This document shows positions 1 to 14,027 of a stretch of DNA of 64,000 nt, in pieces. Made by a program: the position numbers and the translations under genes. How positions within the stretch are numbered: position 1 is the stretch's first letter; each line of letters starts with the position of its first letter. Under the pieces are notes generated by a model that searched no databases, was not told where the DNA came from, and saw only the letters and a list, made by a program, of their open reading frames with translations. This stretch comes from Chlorocebus sabaeus (taxonomy: Eukaryota > Chordata > Mammalia > Primates > Cercopithecidae): positions 11,192,501 through 11,256,500 of the forward strand of contig NC_132917.1 of the NCBI RefSeq assembly GCF_047675955.1, read 5' to 3'.

Positions 1-77
1 GTGAGCTGAGACTGCACCACTGCACTCCAGCCTGGGCCACAGAGCAAGAACTTGTCTCAACGAATGAATGAATGATA
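1..77 (+). repeat. Alu 3' end, cut by window edge
   Basis: The last part of an Alu right arm (gtgagctgag, then gcactccagcctgg) runs from the window edge into a short (gaat)n tail. Only the 3' end is present, so the subfamily cannot be told. Confidence 0.9.
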
Positions 78-1407
78 ATTCCATGCTCACAAATTTAATA
101 ATTTAGATGAAATGGACCAATTCCTTCAAAGACATAATATGCCCAAACTCATACAAGAAGAAACAGACTTACTGTTATTAAATAAATTAAATCAATAGTT
201 ATTAACCTTCCAAAACAGAAAGCATGAGGTCCAGATGGATTCAACAGTGAAAAGTACCAACTATTAAAGGAAGAAATTATCTATAATGTATTTTAGGCGA
301 TAGATGTAGAGGGAATATTTCCAGAATCATTCTACAAGGCCAGCAAAAAACTTGACAAAGATATTACAAGAAAACTACAAATCAATATCTCTAATGAACA
401 TAGATGCAAGAATCCTCAATGAAATATTAGCAAATCAAATCCAACAATGTATTATGTGGTGTAAAAGAATTATACGCCACAACCAAGTGGGATTTACTAC
501 AAATATACAAGAGTGGTTCAACATTTCAAAATCAATTATTGTAATCTATCACACCATCAAGCTAAAAAAGAAAAATAGATGATCATATGATAGATGCAGA
601 AAAAGTATTTGACAAATCCAACACCCACTCATGATTAAAAAAAAAAAAAAAAAACCCTCAGTACATGAAGAATAGAGGAACTTCAACTCGAGTATCTATA
701 AAAAATTTACAGCTCACTTCATATTTACTGGTAAGAAACTAGCTTTCCCATTAAGATCAAGAACAAAAGCAAGGACATTTCCTCTCACCAATCCTTTCCA
801 TTATTGTACTGAAAGTCCGAGGTAATGCAATAACACAGGAAAAGGAAGTAAAGCGTATACAAATTGGGAAGGATCCATGTGATCACTTATGTAGAGGATT
901 CGAAAATTTCCTGGAACAAGTCATTATACCAAGTTGCAAGATAAAAGGTTAATACACAAAAGTTCATTGCTTTCCTGTAGATGAGCAATGAAAAAGTGGA
1001 ATTTGAAATTAAATTCTGTATATGAGCAATGTATATGAAATTAAATTCCTGTATATGAGCAATGAAAAAGTGGAATTTGAAATTAAAAACACAATGCCAT
1101 TTACATTAAAGCACCTAAAAAAATAAAATAGGCATAAATCTAACTACATATGTATAAGATCTATAGGAGGAAAACTACAAAACTCTGATGACAGAAATTT
1201 AAAAACTAAGCAAATGGAGAGATAGTCCATGTTCTTGGATACGAAGACTCAATGTTGTCAAGATATCAGTTCTTCAAATACTTATTTTCAATCCAATCAT
1301 AAAAAAAATCCCAGAAAATTATTTCATGGATATTGACAAACTGATTCTAAAGTTTATATGGAGAAGCAAAAGACCCAGAATAGCCAACAAAACATTAAAG
1401 AAGAACA

Positions 1408-1712
1408 GTCAGGTGCAGTGGCTCACACCTGTAATCCCAACACTTTGGGAAGCCAAGGTAGGCAGATCACTTGAGCCCAGGAGTTTGAGACCAGCCAGGA
1501 CAAAACAGCAAAACCACATCTTTACTAAAAGTACAAAAATTAGCCAGGAGTGGTGGCATACACTCGTAGTCCGAGTTACTCAGGAGGCTGGGGTGGCAGG
1601 ATCACCTGGGCCCCGGAAGCAGAGGTTGCAGTGAGCCAGGATCACACCCCTGCACTCCAGCCTGCGCAACAGAGGAAGATGCTGCCTCAAAAAATAATAA
1701 TTAAAAATAAAT
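1408..1712 (+). mobile_element. Alu inside the L1
   Basis: Full-length dimeric Alu beginning aggtgcagtggctcac, with a mid A-rich linker and a tail of (aaaataa) type. The flanks share an imperfect aaagaagaaca-type duplication. It is diverged, AluJ/Sx-like. Confidence 0.88.
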
Positions 1713-2314
1713 AAGGAAGAACAAAATGGGAGGAATGACACTATCCAATGTCTAGACTTACTATAAAGCTACAGTAATCAAGACAATGTGATATTGGTAA
1801 AAGAAAAGACAAATAGATCAATGAAACAGAACAGAGAGCCCAGAAATAGACCCACATAAATATAGTCAACCGATCTTTGACAAAGGAGCAGAGGCAATAC
1901 AATGGATTGAACAAATGTTGGAATAACTGAACATCTACATGCAAAAAAAAAAAAAAAGAATCAACACCAGACCTTATATCTTCTAGAGGACAGCATAGGA
2001 GAAAACCTAAATTATCTTGATTAGAGCAATGGCTCTTTATATATAGCACCAAAGACATAACCCAAGAAATAACTGATAACCTGAACTTAACTAAAATTCA
2101 AATTTTCTACTACTCAAAAGACAATATCAAGAGGATGGAAGAAAAACCAAAGACTGGGGGAAAATATTTGAAAAAGACACATCTGATAAAGGTCTATTAT
2201 CCAAAAGAATTTGTTATACAAAGAACTCTCAAAACTCAGTAATAAAAAAAAAAACAACCCAATCAAAAAATGCGCCAAAGACCTGAACAGACATTTCATC
2301 AAAGAAGATATACA

Positions 2315-2623
2315 GGCCAGGCCTGGTGGCTCACACCTATAATCCCAGCACTTTAGGAGGCCGAGGTGGGCGGATCGCCTGAGGTCAGGAGTTTGAGACC
2401 AGCCTGGCCTGCATGGCAAAACCCCATCTCTACAAAAATATAAAAAATAGCTGGGTATAGTGGCAGGCATCTGTAATCCCAGCTACTTGGGAGGCTGAAG
2501 CAGGAAGAATCGCTTGAACTCAGGAGGCAGAGGTTGCAGTAAGCCTAGATAGCGTCACTGCACTCCAGCCTGGCAACAGAGACTCCGTCTCAAAAAAAAA
2601 AAAAAAAAAAAAGAAAAAGAAAA
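2315..2623 (+). mobile_element. Alu inside the L1, with 15-bp target-site duplication
   Basis: Full-length Alu (ggccaggcctggtggctcac) ending in a long A tail with G interruptions. The direct repeat aaagaagatatacag stands at 2301-2315 and again at 2624-2638, which fixes the boundaries and shows insertion into the pre-existing L1. Confidence 0.93.
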
Positions 2624-4003
2624 AAAGAAGATATACAGATGGCAAATAAGTATTAGAAAAGATGTTCCACATCATATGTCATCAGGGAAATGTCAAATTA
2701 ATAAGGAGATACCATTAAACACCTAATCAAATAACCAAAACACCTGTTTTTTGTCAGTTATAACACTGACAACACCAAACGCCAGGGAGGATGTAAAGCA
2801 AGAAGAATCCTCATTCATTGCTGGTACGAATGCGAACTGGTACAACCACTTAAGAAGACAGTTTGGCAGTTTTTTAGAAAACCAAATACACTCTTATCCT
2901 ATGATCCAGCAATCAAGATCCTTAGTATTTAACCAAATGAATTGAAAATCTATGTCTACACAAAAACCTGCATATGGATGTTTATAGTGCTTTACTCATA
3001 ACTGCCAAAACCTGGAGGCAACCAGGATGTCCTTCAGTATGTGAATGGATAAACTTCGGTACAGCCAGACAACAGAATATTGTGTAGTAAAAACTAATAA
3101 TCTAAAGGATCACAACAAGACATGGAGAAATCTTAAATGCATATTACTCAGTGAAAGATGACAATCTGAAAAGGTTGCATGTATGATTCCAATTACATGA
3201 CATTCTGCAAAAGGTAAAACTATGAAAACAGTAAAAAGAGTAACTACCAGAGACTTGGGGCTGGGAGATGAATAGGCACAGCACAGAGGATTTTTGGGGC
3301 AATGAAAATACTATTTATCATAGTATAATGATGGGCATATACCATTGTACACTTGGCCAAACCTACAGGATGTACACCACCATGAGCAAGCCCTAATGTA
3401 AACTATGACAATGGGTGATTATGATATGTCAATGTAAGCATCAGTTGTAACACATGTACTCTAATGAGGGATGCTGACAATGGAAGTGCCTATGCATATG
3501 CTGGGGCAAGGGGTATATGGGACATCTCTATACCTTCCCTCTCTATTTTACTATGAATCTAAAATTGCTCTTCAAAAAATTAGTCTTTTTATGAAAAAAG
3601 AAAAAAAAAAACAGGGGAACAGGGCATCTAGAATAAATAAAATATTACAAGTATGCTCCATCAATTTTTATCAATTTAGGAATTATATTAAAGCAGTCCC
3701 AAATTTCTTTACTACTTTAGGTAGTCTGATCACTAATTACTCTTGCCTGGTTACAATTCAAGGAAAATGATTAATTCAGACAGTACTGTTAAGCAACTAT
3801 TTCCTGTGTTCTTCACACTCAAGTACTATATTCTGGTTCAATTTCACTTCTATCTGGCCAATGATCTTTCCCATTGATGATTTCTGGATTTTGGCTCATC
3901 ACCTAAAATCATCCTCATTATACTTCAGGTTTAACTCATTTGCAAAATTATTCAACATGCCACCATTGCTCCCATACAAGTCATTAAAATGTTTAATAGG
4001 AGG

Positions 4004-4293
4004 CCAGGCGCGGTGGCTCACGCCTGTAATCCCAGCATTTTGGGAGACTGAGGTGGGCGGATCACCTGAGGTCAGGAGTTCAAGACCAGCCTGACCAACA
4101 TGGAGAAACCCCATCTCTACTGAAAATACAAAATTAGCCGGGCGTGGTGATGCATGCCTGTAATCCCAACTACTCGGAAGGCTGAGGCAGGAGAATTGCT
4201 TGAACCCGGGAGGAGGAGGCTGCGTTGAGCCAAGATCACACCATTGCACTCCAGCCTGGGCAACAAGAGTGAAACTCCGTGTCAAAAAAAAAA
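4004..4293 (+). mobile_element. AluS-like, 17-bp perfect target-site duplication
   Basis: Full-length Alu starting ggccaggcgcggtggctca and ending in a run of A. The 17-bp repeat aaaatgtttaataggag is at 3987-4003 and 4294-4310 without mismatch. Confidence 0.95.
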
Positions 4294-4557
4294 AAAATGT
4301 TTAATAGGAGAAGAAGGACCCTGAAACCTTTCTTGGAGGTCTCTGTCCCATGTACCATCCATGCTTTCACCAGCCTCCTTAGAATAAAACTAGTACATTA
4401 GTTATAAAGCTTGCCTACCCATACAATTATTACTGTGCTATTTCATCATATTATCCTCAAGTGTCAGACTTCTCCAAAAGAATAATATTCTTCTTATGGA
4501 TATGTATTACATAAATTGCACTACCCTGATCTACAAGTCCAATAAACCTATCAAAGA

Positions 4558-4862
4558 AAGGCCCAGTGAGGTATCTTATGCTTGTACTCCCTGCACTCTG
4601 GGAGGCCGAGCAGGTAGATCCCTTGAGTCCAGAAATTCAAGATCAGCCTCAGCAACATGGTGAAACCCCATCTCTACAAAAAATACAAAAAATGAGCCGG
4701 GTGTGGTGGCACATGCCTGTAGTCCCAGCTACTTGGAGGGCTGAGGTAGGAAGACTGCTTGAGCTCGAGAAGTCAAGGCTGCAGTGGGCCAAGATTGTGC
4801 CATTGCACTCCAGCCTCAGTGACAAAGCAAGACCCTGTCTCAAAAAAGAACAAAACCAAAAA
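4558..4862 (+). mobile_element. AluJ-like
   Basis: Diverged full-length Alu (gcccagtgaggtatcttatg, gagccgggtgtggtggcac) with an A-rich tail. Many differences from the younger consensus and loss of CpGs suggest AluJ. Confidence 0.88.
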
Positions 4863-5521
4863 AACCCAAAGAAAGAAGCAATGAAAGAAAAAAAAAAAGG
4901 TCTATCATGACTTGTTCTTAACAAAATCCATGCTGGCTTATAATGATCACTACTTTTCTCAGTGCTCCATCAAGAGGGGTAAACGCTGTAGCGTGAAGAA
5001 GAGAATGTGACTCTAATTTAAATATAAGGACAATAATAGAGGAGTTTCAAATACTCAGGTGATGAAAACAGGGATATGAGATTAGGAGGAGTTCCTAAGC
5101 TAGTAATATAAAGGTAATGGTTACTGTCAACATTCATAATATTTGCAATTGGTACCACTTTGGCCTGCGAAAATAAATTTCAGATTTAATTTCAGTTATT
5201 AAAATTTATCTGTTGGGTTTCTTATATATCTAAATAAATCTCAGTTCCTTAAGCAGATGTTTTTAATCTGAACATTCTAAATAAAAATACAACAGTTCTG
5301 GTGGAATACTAACTGCTAGGCAGATCACATGTGAAGCTATATTGGCCTTATTTTCTACATTGTGTTTCAGAGCTGGAACAGACCCAGAGTAGACAACAAA
5401 GGCTTCCTTTTATAGATGAGGACACTGACCAAGATCATGAAGCCACCTTCTGGCATGGGTGGGCATAGAAATTAGATCTACTCAGCTGCTATTGATAATG
5501 CGTCACAAAACCATGATGTCA

Positions 5522-6674
<1,153 letters not shown>

Positions 6675-6756
6675 ATCTATTTAAGAAATTATCTATGTTC
6701 TTGTTTTTTCTCAAAGCAGGAAAATCTAAATCAAGGACCAAGGAATTTAAGCCATC
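6675..6756 (-). CDS. ROCK2: ROCK2 coding exon 2: N-terminal dimerisation region
   Basis: This 82-bp exon encodes residues 48-74 (DGLNSLVLDLDFPALRKNKN, then IDNFLNR) plus the first base of Tyr75. It is preceded on the minus strand by a strong pyrimidine tract ending CTTAACAG at 6757 and followed by GTAAGT at 6674-6669. In ROCK kinases this segment belongs to the helical N-terminal extension that packs into the dimeric bundle next to the kinase domain and is needed for activity. As far as I recall, 82 bp is also the size of the paralogous ROCK1 exon. No stop or frameshift is present. Confidence 0.97.
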
Positions 6757-7819
6757 CTGTTAAGAAATAAAAAGAGGAAAATATAGTTTTTACAATTTCC
6801 AAGCATTCATTAAAAAAAGTCTTTTAATTTTATGTCATTTTCACCAGAAAAATGCCAACCCACTTTGATATGACAGTGTCCATTAGTTCCATATCCAACG
6901 GCTTTAACCAGTTTCCTAATCTCTGTCAGAGAATATTAGGACTGACCCTATCATGTTTTCCTGTGTTCTTTCAGCCAATAGAAAAATGTCATTTCAAAAC
7001 ATGTATCTATTATTATTTTTGCTAGTCAGATGTCTCCTTTTCTCTCTTCAAATGGCCAGTCAAATTTCATCAGGTTTTGACTTTAAGAAATACAGCTACA
7101 CTAAGTTCCCTCTTACTAAACCTGCATTAATGTTGTGCCTAGTGCAGATTAAGAAGATAAAATCCAAAAATAAATGACACCATCCTTACCCTCTGGGAGC
7201 TCAGTCTCAAAACTAAATTTCCTCCAAAAACAACAACAAAAGGATGATGCATTGTCTGGATTTCTATTTTTTCTTTACGTTTCTGTATTTCCCATATTTT
7301 CTACAATGAACATGCATTAAATTTATAATAAAAACAGAAAAAAAACTATATACATATAATGGTGGAGGTGAAAAAACTCACCAGAAAGTAACTAAGTTTC
7401 AAATTACTCAACGGAAATGCTTGTGAAGGTAGCAGGATTTCTAAAACACTATCACATACATTGTCTCAACGCCAAGTAACTTTGTGGAAGGTAGAGGAAA
7501 CATCCTCAATTTAAAGATGAAGAAACAAATTAAGGCACAGAGAAATTACATTACTTTGATTTCCTCAGGGTCACACTGTTAGGAAATGACAGCAGCAGCA
7601 TACAACCTAAATCTTAGGCGGTCCAATAGACTTAACTCATCCTTCTAGTCTCAATGATCAGACTGACACGTTGCTAAAAGAAACAATGGGAGCCTGGGAG
7701 GGTAAACAGGGAAGCTAGAGGATTGCAGAAAACGAAACAACAATAAAAAGAAACTTTTAGGGGACTTGGATAGGTGGAAAATACAGGGAAAATTACACAC
7801 AAAATTTAGAAAGGTAATC
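6757..7819. other. Intron 1 next to exon 2, mostly unassigned
   Basis: AT-rich intronic sequence. A MIR relic lies at about 7440-7625. Small open frames (6953-7177 and 7651-7842) have no recognisable similarity. Nothing else can be supported. Confidence 0.6.
7440..7625 (+). mobile_element. MIR relic
   Basis: Carries the MIR-type order: acatacattgtctca, then aaagatgaagaaac, then aaggcacagagaaattacattac, then gggtcacactg. It is strongly diverged, and the ends are approximate. Confidence 0.55.
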
Positions 7820-7952
7820 CAGGTGGGTGTGGCAGCACACACCTGTAATCCCAGCTACGCGGGAGGCTGAGGCGGGAGGATCATTTGAGCCCAGGAGTTT
7901 GAGACCAATATGGGCAACATAGTGAGACCTTGTCTCTGAAAAAAGTTTTTTC
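7820..7952 (+). mobile_element. Monomeric Alu (FLAM/FRAM type) with 15-bp target-site duplication
   Basis: A single Alu arm (ggtgggtgtggcagcacaca, then caacatagtgagacc) of about 130 bp without a second arm. The repeat tttagaaaggtaatc occurs at 7805-7819 and 7953-7967, perfectly matched, so this is a genuine monomer insertion and not a truncated dimer. Confidence 0.85.
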
Positions 7953-7967
7953 TTTAGAAAGGTAATC

Positions 7968-9339
7968 TACTAATTCTAGAATAACTGTATATACAATGCT
8001 TACCACTCGGTTATAGTTCATATTTTTAATTTCCATTCACTAAAAACTGTTAACACTTTATGAAAATATTATTTAATAACAGAAAGGGACAAAGGTGTTA
8101 AGAGTAAACTATTAACATTTTTAATAACAAAACGATTTACATCCCACTGTTATCTAATACAGACACAAAGCCAATCTTGATTCTCTTCAACTAAAAGAGA
8201 AAAATACATTTTTAAAAATCCAACTTCCAGGTAAGCTGGGATTGTTAAATTCACACATTGAGACATACCCTCCCACACACATACACACAAACAACACACA
8301 CACACACATACACTGCTCCAAAACAGTTGGACTACTTTTCAAGGATTCTAACACTTGAGCATATTAAGCTATTTTTAAGTACCAAACCAATGTATCTTTA
8401 TTAGTATAATTTTGATATTTCAGTAAGTTAAAAATGTAAAATCTGAATAATTTATATTTTAGATGTATCTAGATTTATACTCTGTATTACAATTTCAAAT
8501 CAAAGAAAAGTATATTCATTTGGAAAGCATTCTTCCATGCCTCCATTTACCTCGACGGGAAGAAAAATTTAAATTGACAAGGCAAAAGCTTCTATTGCAA
8601 CAGTAAATCTTCCTTAGAGACTTTTCAAACAAATGGAATATTAACACTTCATACTGAAATAAAAGTAACTCTGCATTAAAACCTCCATTTACACATAAGA
8701 CAAGAGAAGCCTTTCTTTGAAGCAACACTACAACTTGACATTAATAAAAGAACGAAATCTTTGCTTCTCCCCATCTTCCCCAAAAGTTCTCTCCAAGCGA
8801 TGGGATTATGTGAAGGTTAAATAATCTGGAAAGTTTATAAATATTTTCCCATAATATTCCCCAGTAGTGTAGAGTCAGAGAGCTTTTTCAGCATTTTGAA
8901 CATATTTGCTCAACTCAACCATCTTGTTTTTAAAACCATTTTTAAAAGACCAAACACTATCACTATTAGGCACTATTAATTTATTTTTATATAGCACCGA
9001 TTTTTAATGATACTATGATACTTTAATGTAGGTTGATAATATATACATTTATAAACTTACATTCTTACTTGAGGCCTTTATAATTTTTACAATCAAAATT
9101 TATTCTATTTAGTATCACCTTTTAAGAAAAAATTTTGAATTGTTTTCAGATACTAGTGTTTTATGTATATGAAATTAATACTGAGATCCAATCACCGGGC
9201 AAGCTGAGTTAGCTCAGGACTTGATTGAAAGCCTATGTCTGTGAACTTCCTTGTTGTGCAGTTTCAAATAAATCTTCATAAGTTTTTTTTTTTTTAAGTG
9301 TCAGTGATTTCAACTGTGATTATTTCCTTTAAGTGACAC
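7968..9339. other. Unassigned intronic sequence
   Basis: AT-rich sequence with no gene. A (CA)-rich stretch sits at 8272-8312 and a T run at about 9282-9294. I see no recognisable transposon or coding sequence. Confidence 0.6.
8272..8312. repeat. Imperfect (CA)n microsatellite
   Basis: Alternating CA interrupted by TA and AA steps (cacacatacacacaaacaac and following). The interruptions suggest low mutability. Confidence 0.9.
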
Positions 9340-9344
9340 TAAAC

Positions 9345-9465
9345 CAGACACAGTTGCATACCCCTGTAATCCCAGCTACTCGAGAGGCTGAAGTGGGAGG
9401 ACTGCTTGAGCCCAGGAGTTCAAGAGCAGCCTGGGCAACATAGCAAGACCCCATCTCATTTTTTT
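9345..9465 (+). mobile_element. Monomeric Alu (FLAM-like)
   Basis: Single Alu arm from gacacagttgcatacc to aagaccccatctca, followed by a T/A-rich junction. No second arm is present. Confidence 0.8.
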
Positions 9466-9469
9466 AAAA

Positions 9470-10612
<1,143 letters not shown>

Positions 10613-10789
10613 TAAATGTTGTTAAATATCCAAACAAAATGCTTCAAAAAATAAAAATAAAAAGAGATTGGAAATACTTTACCAACCTGGAAAGTCTAAA
10701 TCGATAAGCAAAATGATGGAGATACCCTCTTAGGAATTCCAATTGCTAAATGAGGCACAAATTATCCTTTAGCTGAAAATGTTATACAT

Positions 10790-11130
10790 TTATGAGTTGT
10801 GAGGACATGCATAGTATTTAAAGCTATAAAACTGGATAAGATCACTAGAGGAGTGATTATAGATAAACAGAAAGAATCAAGGACAGAGTCCTGGGATACA
10901 TCAATATTAAGAGACAAGGGAGAAGAGGGGACTAGAAAGGAACAACCATTTTTTTGAGGAGGGAAATCAAGACCATCATGGCATCTTAGAAGCCAGATGA
11001 AGAGTGCAGGAAGAAGGAGAGAATGATAGACAAATGATAAGACTAATGATAGTTAATCTGACTGGTAAGTCAACCTAATTGAGGACTGTGAATTTAGCAA
11101 CTCAGAGGTTAGCAGCAACTTTTCTAAGGG
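10790..11130 (-). mobile_element. L2 (LINE2) ORF2 fragment, antisense
   Basis: Read on the minus strand this follows the LINE2 reverse-transcriptase region. On + it shows aaagctataaaactggataa, cagagtcctgggatacatca and agaagccagatgaag, in the same order as other antisense L2 copies. It is heavily decayed, with no intact reading frame. Confidence 0.6.
11076..11122 (+). repeat. 47-bp direct repeat, copy A
   Basis: taattgaggactgtgaattt and the following 27 bases recur at 12230-12276 with two mismatches. Copy A sits in its natural L2 context, so it is probably the donor. Confidence 0.85.
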
Positions 11131-11804
11131 CTATTTGGATTACAAGTTTACTACTTCCAAATCACTGTTCACCACTTTCTTAGTACTACTATTTTAAATA
11201 CTGTATTAAAAAAAAAAAACTCCACATTCATAGACTGTAAATAATACCTAGCATTCAGCATGACCATAAATTATGTATCTTATTCTTTACAGCCTACTTA
11301 CCAAAAACTTTATACAGGTTAATACAGTTGTATTAACCAAGGGACCTTTCTTAATGACTTTGCACCATGCATTGTGCAAAGCGCTATACATGCACTTAAC
11401 ATTTTATTCCTCACAGCATATAAGTTAATACTAGTGTCATATCTACATTAGTAGGCACAGAAACTGAAGCTTAAAGAGGTTAAACAATGTGCCCAAGCCA
11501 AAATAGCTTATATGTAACAGAATTAAAATTTTATGATGCTCTTATAAACAATATTGAACTTACAGTTAATAAGATAATAAACTTAATAAGCTAGTAAAGT
11601 TATTCCTCTAAAAGAATACTAAAGAACAAACATGTTTTAAAGTCAAGACAACCAAAGAAACAGTTGGTTACAGAGCATAGGAAGCATGTTTCTGTGTATC
11701 TGCTGTACAGATTAGTGACCAGGAAATGTTATTTAAATGAATTTGTAACGCATTTCCTCTGTTTGCTATTTCAACTCCAAACACAAATACGTAACTAAAA
11801 TAGT
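11130..11804. other. Intronic sequence with a MIR
   Basis: A MIR-like element lies at about 11345-11520 (gcaaagcgctatacatgcac, gaaactgaagcttaaagagg, aacaatgtgcccaag). The rest is AT-rich and unassigned. Confidence 0.55.
11345..11520 (+). mobile_element. MIR
   Basis: Shows typical MIR landmarks in order: the small-cell-count style gtgcaaagcgctatacatg, then gaaactgaagcttaaagagg, then aatgtgcccaagcc. Confidence 0.6.
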
Positions 11805-12118
11805 TGATATGGTTGGATTTTTGTGTCCCTGCCAAAATCTCATGTCAAATTGTAATCCCCAGTGTTGGAGGAGGGGCTTGGTGGGAGGTGATTGGATCAC
11901 AGGGGCAGACTTTTCCTTGTTTTCATGATAGTGAGGGAGTACTCATGAGATCCGGTTTAAAAGTGTGTAGCACCTCCCCCTTCTCCCTCTATGCCTGCTT
12001 CCCTTTGCTTTCTGTCATAAGTTTCCTGAGGCCTCTCCAGTCATGCTTCCTGTACAGCCTAGTGAACTGTGAGTCAATTAAACCTCTTTTCTTTATAAAT
12101 TACCCAGTCTCAGGATAA
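11805..12118 (+). mobile_element. MST-type MaLR LTR (solo, 3' truncated)
   Basis: Starts TGATATGGTTGGATTTTTGT, the canonical MST/THE1 LTR start. It continues with aatccccagtgttggagg, gggaggtgattggatca, tttaaaagtgtgtagcacct and ends after ataaattacccagtctcagg. The usual last 35 or so bases, including the terminal CA, are missing. An open frame across it (11804-12118) is not a viral gene, since LTRs of this group do not code. Confidence 0.88.
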
Positions 12119-12183
12119 TGAGCCAACAAATACACAGATATGTTTTATAAAGAGATAATAAAGTAAAGGAAATCTAGAAGTTA

Positions 12184-12450
12184 AGAAACCTGGGTTATAC
12201 CATCACGGTTCTGCCGTTTAGTGGCAACTTAATTGAGGACTGAGAATTTAGCAACTCAGAGGTTAGCAGTAACTTTGAGGAGAGAAACTATAATACAGGA
12301 AAAGATAAAATTGTGTGACCCTACACAAGTAATTTCGCCTAATTTCTAGGGCACTCATTTGTATAAAAGAGCTCATCGCCTATAAAATCATTATGGTGAG
12401 CAGTTCTTTAAAAATTGGCTATTTAAATAGTTAAAGCAAGGCCTGGCATA
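12184..12450 (+). mobile_element. MIR split by an inserted segment
   Basis: MIR order aaacctgggttatac, ggttctgccgtttagtgg, [insert 12229-12310], tgtgtgaccctacacaagt, actcatttgtataaaa, aggcctggcata. The insert's first 47 bp duplicate 11076-11122. Confidence 0.65.
12230..12276 (+). repeat. 47-bp direct repeat, copy B (inside a MIR)
   Basis: Matches 11076-11122 at 45 of 47 positions, 1,154 bp downstream. It is followed by about 34 bp of other sequence before the MIR resumes. Confidence 0.85.
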
Positions 12451-12858
12451 AGGAAAGACACTTTCCTAGGGCAAAGGCAGGAGCAATAAGAATGTTTTTA
12501 TGACTTTTCCTTGAGCCTGAGGCTCCAACATGGCTCAGCATGGCAAGACAGGACCAGTATTATTAATTTTCCTTTTTGCCTCACATGCCAATATGGCTTG
12601 GCAGAGTACTCTTCCTGATTTTGCCTTTCTTCAAAATTTTGAGTTTGATATTCTGTTCATAATGTCTTTGCATTAATTTTTAAAATACTACATTAAAATA
12701 TCTTGATTACTGTGGTTTTTTAGGGTTCTCCCTTAAATTTTGTTCCAAGTGCCTGAATGGCTTCACTCTAACCTCAGCCCTGGTCCTAAAAAGAGAATGA
12801 ACCTTTACAATGAGAGAGGCATTAACGATAGCATATTTTGATTTTAAAAGAATGTGCG
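12451..12858. other. Unassigned intronic sequence
   Basis: No gene or confidently named repeat. Confidence 0.5.
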
Positions 12859-13153
12859 GGCCGGGCACGATGGCTCACACCTGTAATCCCAGCACTTTGG
12901 GAGGCGAGGCAGGTGGATCAAGAGGTGAGGAGATCCAGACCATCCTGGCTAACACGGTGAAACTCCGTCTCTATTAAAAACACAAAAAATTAGCCAGGTG
13001 TGGTGGCAGGCACCTGCAGTCCCAGCTACTTGGAAGGCTGAGGCAGGAGCATGGCGTGAACCCGGGAGGTGGAGCTTGCAGTGAGCCAAGATCGCACCAC
13101 TGCATCTGGCCTGGGTGACAGAGTGAGACTCCCATATTTTAAAAAAAAAAAAA
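12859..13153 (+). mobile_element. AluY-like
   Basis: Starts ggccgggcacgatggctcac. It contains ccatcctggctaacacggtg and ggaggtggagcttgcagtga, which are AluY-type positions. The tail is followed by agtatgtgc, resembling the upstream gaatgtgc, an imperfect target-site duplication. Confidence 0.9.
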
Positions 13154-13244
13154 GAAGAAAGTATGTGCAAAAAATAACATTATTGATTTGATCAAAGTTT
13201 TAGAATTAAATGTAAAGTTGGTAATTGTTCTAATGGTGATAGTG

Positions 13245-13530
13245 CTGCTGCGCTGATAACAAAGCAGCTGCTATTTGCAGAGTACTTGGATAGACATGAT
13301 GCCAAACACTTTGTATAACATCTCCTTATTTAATTTTCCTAGCAGACTGTGGAATTATAATGGTATTAATTATATGGTGGAATTATATGGTGTTAATTAT
13401 ATGGTCTTAATATCACCATATTTTTTAGTTGAGGAAATTTGGCTTGGAGAACTTAAACCATTTCCCAGAACGGCACAGCTAAGAAACAGTAGGTTTGGTA
13501 TTGGGCCCAATGCTGCTTTCAGCAATTACT
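13245..13530 (+). mobile_element. MIR with internal AT-rich repetition
   Basis: Landmarks: caaacactttgtataacatc, tccttatttaattttcctag, gaggaaatttggctt, cacagctaagaaacagtagg. Its middle has an ATTATATGGTG-type motif three times (about 13355-13405), a local expansion. Confidence 0.55.
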
Positions 13531-13713
13531 AGTATTTTTAAAATTAAATTCTAATTTTTTTTCTTCTAAAATATTAAGTTGATGGTAAGATATGAATCAA
13601 ATTACATTCATAATGTAATACATTGTTTTATCATTTTATTTATGTAATACATAAGGTAATACATTGTTTAGAAACACATGAATAAAATTAAGATCAAATT
13701 ATACTTATATCAC

Positions 13714-14027
13714 TATTTTTTTTTGAGATGGAGCCTTGCTGTTGCCCAGGCTGGAGTGCAGTGGCATGATGTCAGCTCACCGCAACCTCCACCTCCACCT
13801 CCTCCTCTACCTCAAGTGATTCTTGTGCCTCAGCCTCCAGAGGAGCTGGGACTACAGGCGCACACCATTATGCCCAGCTACTTTTTTGTATTTTTAGTAG
13901 AGACGGGGTTTCATCATGTTGCCCAGGTTGGTTTCGAACTCCTGAACTCAGGTGATCCACCAGCCTGAGTTCAGCCTCGGCCTCCCAAAGTGCTAGGGTT
14001 ACAGGTGTGAGCCACTGTGCCCAGCCT
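13714..14027 (-). mobile_element. Alu, minus strand
   Basis: Starts with a T run and gagatggagccttgctgttg and ends gagccactgtgcccagcc. It has an internal (cctccacctccacctcctcc) expansion and a short duplication around cctgaactcagg/cctgagttcagc. Confidence 0.93.

Larger units (their letters stand above)
78..3612 (+). mobile_element. L1 (old L1M/L1PB type), ORF2 3' part plus 3' UTR, interrupted by two Alus
   Basis: The text follows L1 ORF2 in sense orientation from the palm/thumb region through the ORF2 end, then a 3' UTR ending in an A-rich tail near 3590-3612. Translations at 352-582 and 2751-2945 are recognisable ORF2 pieces, but stops and frameshifts break them, so this copy is dead. Two Alus (1408-1712 and 2315-2623) were inserted later. 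A local 74-bp duplication lies at about 983-1085. The element is antisense to ROCK2. Confidence 0.85.

Noticed and set aside
352..2945. Reading frames resembling reverse transcriptase in the first 3 kb
   Set aside because: These are pieces of a dead L1 ORF2, broken by stops, frameshifts and two Alu insertions.
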